A DNA stretch of 36,077 nt, from positions 1-36,077 of the forward strand of contig JAZLLD010000064.1 in the NCBI GenBank assembly GCA_045597945.1. Reading direction: 5' to 3'. Position 1 is the stretch's first letter. Each line of letters begins with the position of its first letter. The notes beneath the pieces are model-generated. The model made no database searches and was not told the DNA's origin. It saw nothing but the letters and a program-made list of their open reading frames with translations. The position numbers and the translations under genes were made by a program. This stretch comes from Colimorpha sp045597945 (GTDB taxonomy: Bacteria > Bacteroidota > Bacteroidia > Bacteroidales > P3). Below are positions 24,375 to 32,529 of the stretch, piece by piece.

Positions 24375-24698
24375 CAAAATATTATTGTAATAATAGGTAT
24401 TTAAATGTTAAAGTTTTCAATCGTCGTGGGTAATGCGCTGGTTTTGTTGTGTTTCTTGCGGCCGGTTGGCTGCGGATTTTGCCGTAGAGGCGGTGCGGCC
24501 AGGGCAAATTGTGGAGTTCAAGAAGCCCTGGTGCGGATTTGCCCAGATTCCGGCCTGGATTCCGGCCTAGGGAGCGGGCTTGCAGCGGGTCTTCAGCGGG
24601 TCTTCGCTGGGTCTTCTCCGCGGTGGGGTTTGCCATTATCAACAATTGTTGTATAATAAAAAATCCGAAAGGCCGTTATCTATGTGATATAAAAAGTG

Positions 24699-24706
24699 TA
24701 ATTTTG
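24699..24706 (+). promoter_or_regulatory. -7 element for the 1510-aa gene (TAATTTTG)
   Basis: Exact TAnnTTTG match, 22 nt before the ATG at 24729. No good -33 element is seen at the right distance. Confidence 0.55.
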
Positions 24707-24728
24707 CATTTTATTAATATAATACAAT

Positions 24729-27700
24729 ATGAAACGTTTCTTTTTGTTTTTCATAATGATGGTGGCATTCGTGGGGCTGAGCCAACAAGCTCAGGCTCAG
24801 GCACGTCCCACCAAATCTAAGGCTGTGTTCGAGGTCGACTCGCTGCCGGTTCAGCTGGGCCGCTATGTGCTTGGCAAGACTACCGACAAGGCGAAAATTG
24901 CCGAAAATGCCAAGTTTGTAGAGCAGTTTTCTGCCGTGTATAACAATTTGGACGACAAGCATCAGCAGCAGGTGACCGACTTGTACAACACTGCCCGCAA
25001 GACTAAGTTGGAGGCCACGCCAGACTATGTTGACCTTTCCAACACGCTGATGGCCTACAGCTCGGCCAAGGTGTCGTCTTCCGTTTTTGACGAATGGCTT
25101 AGTGCCATGTCGGCCATCATGACTATGACCAACAAGAAGAAGGAGATGCAAGGGTTTATTGAACTGTCGGACAATCTGTTGAAGGATCGTACGATGTTCA
25201 GGTCCAAATCTTCTATCTGGCGTGCTCAGCCGGGTGCGGTCTACTCCTTCGAGGTGCTCAAGAACGACATCCGCGTGAAGTTCAAGGGGGCGGTGGAGCT
25301 CACCTATGTTTCCGGACTTACAGCCCATGCCGATGAGAACACCATTCATGGCACTACTGGCGAATATTACTATCTTACAGAGACTTGGGAGGGTAAAGGC
25401 GGCCGCCTCACCTGGGAGCGTTGCGGTGTGGGCGCCGGCGTGTGCTATGCCGACCTCGACGTCTATTCCGTGCCCTGCAAGCTGCCCAAATTCTCGGCCG
25501 ACTCGGTTACGTTTGTCAATACCAACTACTTCAAGACCCCCATCAAGGGCATGGTTGAGGATGCCCTCACCAACAAGATGGAAGACGACAAATATACCTT
25601 CCCCAAGTTCCGCTCCTATCAGAAAGACTTCCAGCTCAAGGATGTGCTGCCGGGTGTGGACTTTGAGGGCAATTTTATGATGTACGGTCCGCGTTTCGTC
25701 ACCAATGATGAGCAACATCCGGCCTCCATGATTTTCTATCGCAACGGCAAGCGCTTCCTGGTGGCCAGCTCCACCAAGTTTGCCGTGCTGCCCCACATGC
25801 TCACTTCTGAGCGTGCCTCGGTGAAGATTTATATTGGCGACGATTCTATCTGCAACGCCGGTGTGCTCATTCGCTACACGGCTGAAGACCAGCGCGTTAA
25901 TCTTATCAACAGCACCAAGCGCAACTACTACAGCCCTTATACCGACAGCTATCACCAGCTCGACATCTATTGCGAGAACATCAACTGGCTGATGCAGAAA
26001 GACATAATTGAGTTCAACATGGTGGCCCAGGCCAGCACCCAGACTTTTGTCACCTTTGAGTCCAACCGCTTCTATTCCTTGCAGAAAAGCATTGAGGTGC
26101 AAGGTATTGAGGAGGTGAGCCCCGTGGTGCGAGTGTATAAATATATGAAAGCCCACGACATGAAGCAGGATTTCCCGCTGGTGGCTTTCCAGAATGCTAT
26201 CCGCATGGACGAGGGCCAGACCAAGCTGATGATTCACGGCTTGTCGAAACAAGGCCTTGTGTCTTATGATGAGGGTCATAAGCGCGTGCATGTCCACGAC
26301 AAACTGATTGGCTTCTATAAGGCTATCGTTAAGCAGCAAGGTCATGACTATGACGCACTTACCCTGCAAAGCGAAACCAAGCAGAACAACGCCGAGCTGA
26401 ACCTCAGCACCCTGGATTTGAATATCCACGGCATTGAGAAATTCGTGGTCAGCGACAGCCAGCTGGTGGTGGTCAAACCTTATGGTGGCGATATCGTGGT
26501 GAAGAAAAACCGCGACATCGATTTCAGCGGTTTCATCAATGTGGGCCGCTTTGAGATGAATGTCACCAACGCTACCTTCTATTATGAAGATTTCAAATTC
26601 GACCTCCCACAGATTGACTCGGTGCGATTCTATGTGGCTAATTTCCAAGATACTTCCAAGCTGCAGATGGTTCGCACACCGCTCTACAACCTGGTGGGCG
26701 ATATCCAGGTCGACAAGTCCGACAACCATTGCGGTTTGAAGAAGAATAAAGACTATCCTATCTTCAACTCGGTGAAACCCAGCTATGTGTATTACGACCG
26801 CAATTTCATCTTCAATGGTGTCTACAACCGCGACCGCTTCTACTATTCGCTCTATCCTTTTGTTATCAAGCAGCTCACCGACTTCAAGACCGACAGCCTG
26901 GAGTTTGTTGGTCAGCTGACTTCGGCTGGCATCTTCCCCGACATCGAGGAACCGCTGAAAGTGCAGCGCGACTATTCGCTCGGCTTCAAGCACAAAGTGC
27001 CATCCGGCGGCTATCCGGCCTATGGCGGCAAGGGTCAGTATTATAAAGAAATAGACCTGAGCTATCGCGGTTTGCGTGGTCAGGGTACGCTGGAGTATCT
27101 GACCTCTACGGCCAAGACCGACAAATACCTCTTCATGCCGGATTCGATGATGGCGCAGACCGACACTTTCTATGTCAAAGAAGAACAGGACTTTCCCGAT
27201 GTCCGCAATGGCAAGACCCTCATGCGCTGGTATCCTTACCAGGATTCCATGACCGTGTCGCAGTTGCGTGGCGGATCGCAGTTCCAGATGTACCACGGCG
27301 TCACGCAGTTGGCTGGTCGCGTCACCCTGCAGCCCAAGGGCGCTACGGGCTATGGTACGGCCACCCTGTATGAGGGCACACTCAAGTCCAAGCGCTTCGA
27401 ACTGAAGACGTTGGAGATGAATGCCGCCAACACCGACTTCTCGCTGAAGTCCACCAAGTATAACAACGAGGCCTTCTCGGCTCAGAATATGCGCTCGCAT
27501 GTTGACTATGAGGAACATACAGGCCAGTTCACCACCAACGATACCCTTGTCCGCACTTTGCTCCCCGCCATGGGCTATGCCGCTTGGGTTGACCAGTATA
27601 CTTGGAATTGGGACCACAAATTCCTCCAGCTCGACAACAGCAAGAGTATGGAAACCAACGGTACCGATGCGCTCACCTTGCGTGAACGTGCCAAACGCCT

Positions 27701-29261
27701 GAATAAGATGCCGGGTGCTAGATTTGAGAGCACTGATCCCAAGCTGAAGGATATCCGCTTCTGCGCCATCAACAGCACCTATCAGTATGATAATCTGGAA
27801 CTTTCCAACCACAATGTCTATGCTCTGCCTATTGCTGATGCGTTGATTGCTCCCGCAGGCGATTCGCTGCATTTGTCGAAGGGTGGCGAGATGTCGCTCA
27901 TCAAGGGCGGCCAGCTCCTCTTCCCGCGCGACAGCTGTTTCCATCTCTTTTACAATTGCGACCTTGTGGTCAAGAATGGCCAGCAGTATAGCGGCAAGGG
28001 TACCATTGACTATGTGAGCGAGGACGAGAAGAAACAGCCTGTCTATATGACTGAAATTTCTCCTGACGCACAAGGTGTTAGTGTGGCAAATGGCGTGATT
28101 GGCGACACCGCTAACTTCACCCTCAACGAGGCCTTCGGCTTTGCCGGCAAGGTTAAGGTTGATGCCCAGCACCGCGACTTCTACTTCGATGGTGGCGTCC
28201 GCCTCCTCCACAAGTGCGCTCCGGTTGCTCAGCTCGGTCTGCTGGCCTATGCCAACTATCTCGACCCGGCTGATATCCGTGTGGAAGTGCCAGAAAATCC
28301 TGTTGACTGGAAGGGTCAGCCCATCAGCGCATCGCTGCGTATGAGTCAGATGGGTCTCAAGCCCGAGTCCGGATTCTTGATGCGCAACCAGTCTGGTTCC
28401 GACCTCATGAGCAGCTACGGTTTGCTCAACTACGATGCCGCTTCTAATACATATATATTAACCTCGCAGGAGAAGCTGGATGACAATGAGTATGTCGACC
28501 GCTTCCTGAAGATGAACACCGAGAGCTGTGTGGTGGAAGGCGAAGGCCCCATCACCTTCGGTCTTGAGGACGGCCCGGTCAAGATTAATTCCTACGGCAC
28601 CGTCTATTTCAATCCTAACGAGGAGAGTGAGTTCCTGATGAACACCGTCTTCGGTATCACCTTGCCCATTGATGCGGGTGTGATTGCACAGATGGCCAAG
28701 CAGATTGAAGCCGATCTGCGCCCCTCTGCTGCCGACCGCGACAACGATTTGCTGGAGCGTGCCTTGCTCTTCAATATGGGCGACCCCGATGGCGAGTTGG
28801 CCTACCAGACTTATCGCAGCCAGGGCGCTTTCGACAAACTGAATGGATTCCTCGACAATACTATCATGCTCGAAAACCTGCGCTGGGAGTATTCCGCACT
28901 CCAGGGCTACCACGCTAGCGGCACCGCCGCCCTCTGCAATGTGGGCAAACAGCAGCTCCATGTCAACATGAAGGTGCGTGCCCAGCTCTTCAAGAAAGGT
29001 ATCGAAACCTATCTTGTCCTCTACCTGCAGGCAGCCAATGACCACTGGTACTACTTCAAGTATGAGTACAAGTCGCATCATCTGAGTATCTCCAGCAGTG
29101 TGGGCGAGTGGAATGATAAGATACTGTCTATCAAGAAGGACAAGCGCAGTGTTGATGGCTTCAGCTATTCGCTGGTCAACTCGCGTTCCGAGGTTCAGAA
29201 CTTCCTTTCTGGTTTTGGCGGCAGCTCTGCCGACGAAGAGGAGGAAGATATTGATGAATAG
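24729..29261 (+). CDS. Large exported protein of unknown family (1510 aa)
   Basis: I do not recognise the family. The product has a signal peptide (about 1-24, MKRFFLFFIMMVAFVG then QAQAQA). The first ~140 mature residues look helical and the rest strongly beta-rich with many Tyr/Phe/Asp. Between about 860 and 960 the pattern LxGxVxLxPxGxxGxGxAxLxxGxLxSxxF recurs, suggesting a repetitive beta scaffold. There is no membrane helix beyond the signal and no obvious catalytic motif. The C-terminus is acidic (SSADEEEEDIDE) and lacks a recognised T9SS sorting domain. It is a single-gene transcript with its own promoter element and terminator. Location is probably periplasm, outer membrane or outside; anything further would be a guess. 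Confidence 0.85.
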   Translation: MKRFFLFFIMMVAFVGLSQQAQAQARPTKSKAVFEVDSLPVQLGRYVLGKTTDKAKIAENAKFVEQFSAVYNNLDDKHQQQVTDLYNTARKTKLEATPDYVDLSNTLMAYSSAKVSSSVFDEWLSAMSAIMTMTNKKKEMQGFIELSDNLLKDRTMFRSKSSIWRAQPGAVYSFEVLKNDIRVKFKGAVELTYVSGLTAHADENTIHGTTGEYYYLTETWEGKGGRLTWERCGVGAGVCYADLDVYSVPCKLPKFSADSVTFVNTNYFKTPIKGMVEDALTNKMEDDKYTFPKFRSYQKDFQLKDVLPGVDFEGNFMMYGPRFVTNDEQHPASMIFYRNGKRFLVASSTKFAVLPHMLTSERASVKIYIGDDSICNAGVLIRYTAEDQRVNLINSTKRNYYSPYTDSYHQLDIYCENINWLMQKDIIEFNMVAQASTQTFVTFESNRFYSLQKSIEVQGIEEVSPVVRVYKYMKAHDMKQDFPLVAFQNAIRMDEGQTKLMIHGLSKQGLVSYDEGHKRVHVHDKLIGFYKAIVKQQGHDYDALTLQSETKQNNAELNLSTLDLNIHGIEKFVVSDSQLVVVKPYGGDIVVKKNRDIDFSGFINVGRFEMNVTNATFYYEDFKFDLPQIDSVRFYVANFQDTSKLQMVRTPLYNLVGDIQVDKSDNHCGLKKNKDYPIFNSVKPSYVYYDRNFIFNGVYNRDRFYYSLYPFVIKQLTDFKTDSLEFVGQLTSAGIFPDIEEPLKVQRDYSLGFKHKVPSGGYPAYGGKGQYYKEIDLSYRGLRGQGTLEYLTSTAKTDKYLFMPDSMMAQTDTFYVKEEQDFPDVRNGKTLMRWYPYQDSMTVSQLRGGSQFQMYHGVTQLAGRVTLQPKGATGYGTATLYEGTLKSKRFELKTLEMNAANTDFSLKSTKYNNEAFSAQNMRSHVDYEEHTGQFTTNDTLVRTLLPAMGYAAWVDQYTWNWDHKFLQLDNSKSMETNGTDALTLRERAKRLNKMPGARFESTDPKLKDIRFCAINSTYQYDNLELSNHNVYALPIADALIAPAGDSLHLSKGGEMSLIKGGQLLFPRDSCFHLFYNCDLVVKNGQQYSGKGTIDYVSEDEKKQPVYMTEISPDAQGVSVANGVIGDTANFTLNEAFGFAGKVKVDAQHRDFYFDGGVRLLHKCAPVAQLGLLAYANYLDPADIRVEVPENPVDWKGQPISASLRMSQMGLKPESGFLMRNQSGSDLMSSYGLLNYDAASNTYILTSQEKLDDNEYVDRFLKMNTESCVVEGEGPITFGLEDGPVKINSYGTVYFNPNEESEFLMNTVFGITLPIDAGVIAQMAKQIEADLRPSAADRDNDLLERALLFNMGDPDGELAYQTYRSQGAFDKLNGFLDNTIMLENLRWEYSALQGYHASGTAALCNVGKQQLHVNMKVRAQLFKKGIETYLVLYLQAANDHWYYFKYEYKSHHLSISSSVGEWNDKILSIKKDKRSVDGFSYSLVNSRSEVQNFLSGFGGSSADEEEEDIDE

Positions 29262-29337
29262 TCCAGTAGATGTTGGATTAGATATCTGACCGAAACTAAT
29301 CCATTCTCAGGATAATGGCAGTAAATGTTTGATATTT

Positions 29338-29373
29338 AATGGGGTAGCGTAATGTTGCCCCATTTCTTTGTTT
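29338..29373 (+). terminator. Intrinsic terminator after the 1510-aa gene
   Basis: An 11-bp stem with G-U pairs (29338-29348 with 29354-29364) and a 5-nt loop is followed by a T-rich run, 77 bp after the stop codon. Confidence 0.7.
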
Positions 29374-29528
29374 ACTGTTGATTCAAAAAGGACGAATTTT
29401 CGTAAAAATGGGTCCGAAGAAAGCTGTTTTGCGGGATGTTTGGTGTCGGAATAGATAAAAATTATCGTTTCTAAAATAGTTGTTTATCAGTGTACTATAA
29501 AAATAATTCAAAAAAAGATAAAGAAAAA

Positions 29529-29560
29529 TTTGTGTATGTCAAAAAAAGTTTGTAATTTTG
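29529..29560 (+). promoter_or_regulatory. tRNA-Leu operon promoter (TTTG / TAATTTTG)
   Basis: A textbook Bacteroidota promoter: -33 TTTG at 29529-29532, a 20-bp spacer, and -7 TAATTTTG at 29553-29560. It lies 36 bp before the first tRNA. Confidence 0.8.
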
Positions 29561-29595
29561 CACCCGCTTTGAAAGAGAGAAAGCAACAATCCCTT

Positions 29596-29679
29596 GCCCA
29601 GGTGGTGGAATTGGTAGACACGCTACTTTGAGGGGGTAGTCGCCGTAGGGCGGTGCAAGTTCAAGTCTTGTCCTGGGCA
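29596..29679 (+). tRNA. tRNA-Leu (anticodon GAG)
   Basis: Acceptor stem GCCCAGG pairs with CCTGGGC (29672-29678), with A as discriminator. The anticodon stem CTACT/GGTAG encloses the loop TTGAGGG with anticodon GAG. A long variable arm (TCGCCGTAGGGCG region) marks a class II tRNA, and the T loop is TTCAAGT. The 3' CCA is not encoded. It reads CUU/CUC codons. Confidence 0.93.
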
Positions 29680-29686
29680 CAAAGAA

Positions 29687-29710
29687 AGCAACGCAAGAGT
29701 TGCTTTTTTT
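29687..29710 (+). terminator. Terminator-like hairpin between the two tRNAs
   Basis: Stem AGCAAC (29687-29692) pairs with GTTGCT (29699-29704) over a 6-nt loop, followed by a T run. It may end part of the transcripts after the first tRNA. Confidence 0.6.
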
Positions 29711-29748
29711 ATAAAAACAAGTTCCGATAGAAAGGAACTCTACCAGAT

Positions 29749-29833
<85 letters not shown>

Positions 29834-29840
29834 AAAGTAA

Positions 29841-29880
29841 ATTGCAAGTAGTTAAAAATAAACTACTTGCAATTTTTCTT
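29841..29880 (+). terminator. Strong terminator after tRNA-Leu(CAG)
   Basis: A perfect 13-bp stem (29841-29853 with 29861-29873), 7-nt loop, followed by TTTTCTTTT. It ends the tRNA transcript. Confidence 0.8.
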
Positions 29881-30133
29881 TTAAGTACAATTCTCAAATT
29901 TGGACATGTTTTGGACATGTTTTTAAAAAGACATAAAAAAAAGTGTGCCAACCGACACACCTAACTCTAATCATTTGACTATTTCTAAATTCTAGTTACA
30001 AGTGCAACGTGTAAGGGAGTGTGGCTGGATTGTTGAGCGGCGGATTACAATTCCGGTGCAACAGGCATTCACTAAAGGCTACCTATATTTGTTAAAATTG
30101 GAATTCGGTTGTGTGTGTTTTGTCAACTTTTTG
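29881..30133. other. Gene-free stretch between tRNA-Leu and the YeiH-family gene
   Basis: No gene is seen. It carries two tandem copies of TTTGGACATGT (29899-29920) just past the tRNA terminator. Further on is an unremarkable stretch (30000-30100) whose weak pairing I could not match to a known RNA family. Confidence 0.5.
29899..29920. repeat. Tandem 11-bp repeat TTTGGACATGT x2 beside tRNA-Leu
   Basis: Two exact copies with a period of 11 bp lie 66 bp past the 3' end of tRNA-Leu(CAG). Short direct repeats in this position are common next to tRNA attachment sites of integrative elements, but no integrase gene is present here. Confidence 0.6.
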
Positions 30134-30141
30134 TATCTTTG
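30134..30141 (+). promoter_or_regulatory. -7 element for the YeiH-family gene (TATCTTTG)
   Basis: Exact TAnnTTTG match, with TTG at 30109-30111 as a possible -33 element (22-bp spacing). The ATG at 30174 lies about 32 nt downstream. Confidence 0.6.
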
Positions 30142-30173
30142 CATCGTAATTTTAACATAATTGAACTGTGCAA

Positions 30174-31199
30174 ATGAAGCGTAATAGTATTATATACATT
30201 GTTTTAGTTTCAGTTTTAGGATTATCCCTGCTGCTCGGATTTTGTCAGGATATTCATCTTTTTGACCTTGGCAGTCTCGGTTGGCTGGGCTCATGGGTCA
30301 GCTCTCCCATCGCTTTGCTGCTGGGCTTGGTCTTTGCCCTGGTATTTGGCAAGGCTTTTCCCGATTTCAATAAGACAATGTCGAAAAAGCTGTTGCAATA
30401 TTCTGTCATCGGTCTGGGTTTCGGCATGACGCTGCAGTCAGCCGTGGCTTCGGGTTCGGAGGGTATGCTGATTACTATTGTGTCGGTTTTCGGCACGCTG
30501 GCCATCGGCACGCTGATTGGACGGAAATTGCTGGGCGTGGATTGGCAGACGTCTTACCTGATTTCGTCCGGCACGGCTATCTGTGGCGGCAGTGCCATTG
30601 CTGCGGTAGGCCCGGTGATCAAGGCCAAGGCCGAGTCGATGTCGGTGGCGCTGGGTGTGGTGTTCATCCTCAACGCGATAGCCCTCTTTATCTTTCCGCC
30701 TATCGGCCATGCGCTGGATATGACGCAGCAGCAGTTCGGCACTTGGGCTGCCATAGCCATCCACGATACCTCGTCGGTGGTGGGTGCTGGCGGCGCCTAC
30801 GGCGATGAAGCACAGGCCGTGGCCACCACGGTCAAACTCACCCGCGCGCTGTGGATTGTGGTGGTGGCATTGGTCACGCCTTTCTTCTTCCGCAAGAAGT
30901 TGGCCGGAGCCGAAGGCAAAGCCGCACCTTGGTATAAGGCAGTGCCCACGTTTATCCTGTGGTTTATCGTGGCCATCTTGCTCAATACCTTTGTGCTGAG
31001 CCGTTTTGAATGGGGTGTGGCGCTTGGCGGTGGCATATCCCGCTTGGCCAAACACCTGATCACCCTGTCGCTCTTCTTCATTGGCGCGGGCCTCACCCGC
31101 GAGACGCTGAAGGCTGTGGGACTGAAGCCTTTGGTGCAGGGCGTGCTCCTGTGGCTGGTGATCAGCTGCGGCTCGCTGGCGTATATTCTATTTTGCTAG
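30174..31199 (+). CDS. YeiH family putative sulfate exporter
   Basis: An integral membrane protein of 341 residues with about ten helices, of the UPF0324/YeiH family (Cons_hypoth698), named putative sulfate exporters from limited evidence. Family landmarks are KLLQYSVIGLGFGMTLQSA, SSGTAICGGSAIAAVGPV (the most conserved block), AIHDTSSVVGAG and LTRALWIVVVALVTPFFF. A GTG two codons upstream (30168) is also in frame; I chose the ATG as the simpler start. It is monocistronic and convergent with the kinase gene 61 bp away. Confidence 0.9.
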   Translation: MKRNSIIYIVLVSVLGLSLLLGFCQDIHLFDLGSLGWLGSWVSSPIALLLGLVFALVFGKAFPDFNKTMSKKLLQYSVIGLGFGMTLQSAVASGSEGMLITIVSVFGTLAIGTLIGRKLLGVDWQTSYLISSGTAICGGSAIAAVGPVIKAKAESMSVALGVVFILNAIALFIFPPIGHALDMTQQQFGTWAAIAIHDTSSVVGAGGAYGDEAQAVATTVKLTRALWIVVVALVTPFFFRKKLAGAEGKAAPWYKAVPTFILWFIVAILLNTFVLSRFEWGVALGGGISRLAKHLITLSLFFIGAGLTRETLKAVGLKPLVQGVLLWLVISCGSLAYILFC

Positions 31200-31260
31200 G
31201 CTGCGATTCTAGTTCCAAACCTGGCGAACAGCAGTTTGCTTGTGTGGCAGAGGATGCGGG

Positions 31261-32457
31261 TTATCTGTTTCGCTTGGCGATGGCTAGGCGGCATTCGTAG
31301 AGGGGTTCGCGGTAGGTGGCTTTCAACTTCGTCTCAAAAGTCGCAGCATCCTTTTGTAGCATCTCGCGGAACTGCTTGGGCGCTTGGGATACCAGGTTGT
31401 TTACCACCATAGAGCAGCGCCTGCGCAGTTCAGATTCAATGTCGTAGTTGTAGGTCTCGGAGCTCAGGCAGTGCTCGGTCTCGGTCCGGTAAATCTCCTC
31501 CAGTCCTCGCCATAATGCTTGCTCAAAGTCGTCGTAGCTGGGTGCTTTCTCAACGGCAACTTCCTCGGTGTCAGTCACTTCCTGGACGACTGGGATGGTG
31601 TCGTGGACAACCACCTGGGTGGTGACAATCTTTTCTTCGGGTGCTGTTGGACGTGGAAAGCCAAATGCTATAGCCCCGGCGGCCAACGCCAAACCTACCA
31701 ATATCCATGGCAAGTTTCTCCATACCAAGTATTTCCGCTTAACCTCCCTCACACTTTGCGGACGACGCCGAGGGTCGGTCTGCCGGCATCTTCTCCGCAG
31801 CAGAAAATATCTGTGGGCGAACAGCTCGCCCATCAGGCAGCCCAGGGCGTAGATGTCGGTGCGGGCATCGGTGGTCGGTTTGGACTGCTCCTGCTCTGGA
31901 GCCATATAGCCCTTGGTGCCGCCGGCCTGCTTGAGCAAGAGATAGTTGTCGTTGTCCGACAGACCGAAGTCTATCAGTTTCACGTCGTTGCCCGAGCTTG
32001 TCACCATGATGTTGCTGGGCTTGATGTCGCAGTGCGTTATCTGTTTCTTGTGGCAGTAGTCCAGTGCTGAGAGTATCTCGCCGAACACCTTGTGGCGCAG
32101 TGCTGCCGAAGGATGCTGCTCTAGCCACTGTTTTAGGTTGCAGCCCTCCACATATTCCATCACTATGCATCGTCCCGCAACGGCATCCTCGGCAATGGAG
32201 TAGGTCTGGCAGATATGCTCGTGTTTCAAGCTTTTTCCCAGGCGGTATTCTTTCAGCATCTGCAGCTGGTAGATTTCCGATTCGCGGTATTCCGATTTCA
32301 GCCCCTTCAGCAGGTATCGGCAGCCCTTGTGGGTGGCCGAAAAAAGCACATTAAACCCCCGGCTGGCAATTTCTTTGTGGTCCGAGAAATCCCAGCTTTC
32401 ATTCGCTTCTCCATTGAAAATGAAATCAGAAGAGGTTGTGTCCTGTGGTGCTTTCAT
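31261..32457 (-). CDS. Membrane-anchored Ser/Thr protein kinase
   Basis: A 398-residue protein with an N-terminal Hanks-type kinase domain (about 25-240), a membrane helix (about 247-267) and a C-terminal extracytoplasmic region of about 130 residues. Catalytic elements: a candidate ATP-binding Lys-51 in YLLKGLK, C-helix Glu-70, H-C-D144-I-K-P-S-N149, D163-F-G, and M-APE (186-188). The catalytic loop reads HCD rather than HRD, a common non-RD variant. The glycine-rich loop is weak (SATHKGC), so activity is likely but not assured. The outer part has a Glu/Val-rich stalk and charged helices, without PASTA repeats. The substrate is unknown. It is divergent from the LRR gene and its -7 box abuts the start codon. 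Confidence 0.88.
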   Translation of the reverse strand: MKAPQDTTSSDFIFNGEANESWDFSDHKEIASRGFNVLFSATHKGCRYLLKGLKSEYRESEIYQLQMLKEYRLGKSLKHEHICQTYSIAEDAVAGRCIVMEYVEGCNLKQWLEQHPSAALRHKVFGEILSALDYCHKKQITHCDIKPSNIMVTSSGNDVKLIDFGLSDNDNYLLLKQAGGTKGYMAPEQEQSKPTTDARTDIYALGCLMGELFAHRYFLLRRRCRQTDPRRRPQSVREVKRKYLVWRNLPWILVGLALAAGAIAFGFPRPTAPEEKIVTTQVVVHDTIPVVQEVTDTEEVAVEKAPSYDDFEQALWRGLEEIYRTETEHCLSSETYNYDIESELRRRCSMVVNNLVSQAPKQFREMLQKDAATFETKLKATYREPLYECRLAIAKRNR

Positions 32458-32461
32458 GATG

Positions 32462-32469
32462 CAAAGATA
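32462..32469 (-). promoter_or_regulatory. -7 element for the kinase gene (TATCTTTG)
   Basis: Exact TAnnTTTG match on the minus strand, only 4 nt before the kinase ATG. Transcription would then start at or beside the start codon, implying a leaderless mRNA. Confidence 0.5.
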
Positions 32470-32500
32470 AGAATTTTTATTCTATTCAGATAAAATTTTG

Positions 32501-32508
32501 TAACTTTG
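32501..32508 (+). promoter_or_regulatory. -7 element for the LRR gene (TAACTTTG)
   Basis: Exact TAnnTTTG match, 21 bp before ATG 32530. It faces the kinase element 31 bp away, so the two promoters must share upstream sequence. It also rules out the TTG at 32506 as a start codon. Confidence 0.6.
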
Positions 32509-32529
32509 CATTCCCAAATGTTTGCAAGA

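Larger units (their letters stand above)
24224..24728. other. Spacer between divergent rsmE and the 1510-aa gene
   Basis: No gene is supported. Frames at 24382-24656 on both strands are low-complexity and made of short GC-rich duplications (gattccggcct twice at 24546 and 24558; agcgggtcttc-like units three times at 24584-24616). Both flanking genes have -7 elements in this spacer. Confidence 0.5.

Noticed and set aside
24714..28211. 1165-codon minus-strand frame opposite the 1510-aa gene
   Set aside because: Composition (Val/Ile/Leu/His/Glu repeats) is that of an antisense shadow. The plus frame has a signal peptide, a promoter element and a terminator.
29995..30110. Possible riboswitch upstream of the YeiH-family gene
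   Set aside because: I could not match any known aptamer core, and the -7 element lies downstream of this stretch, so it would not be in the mRNA leader.
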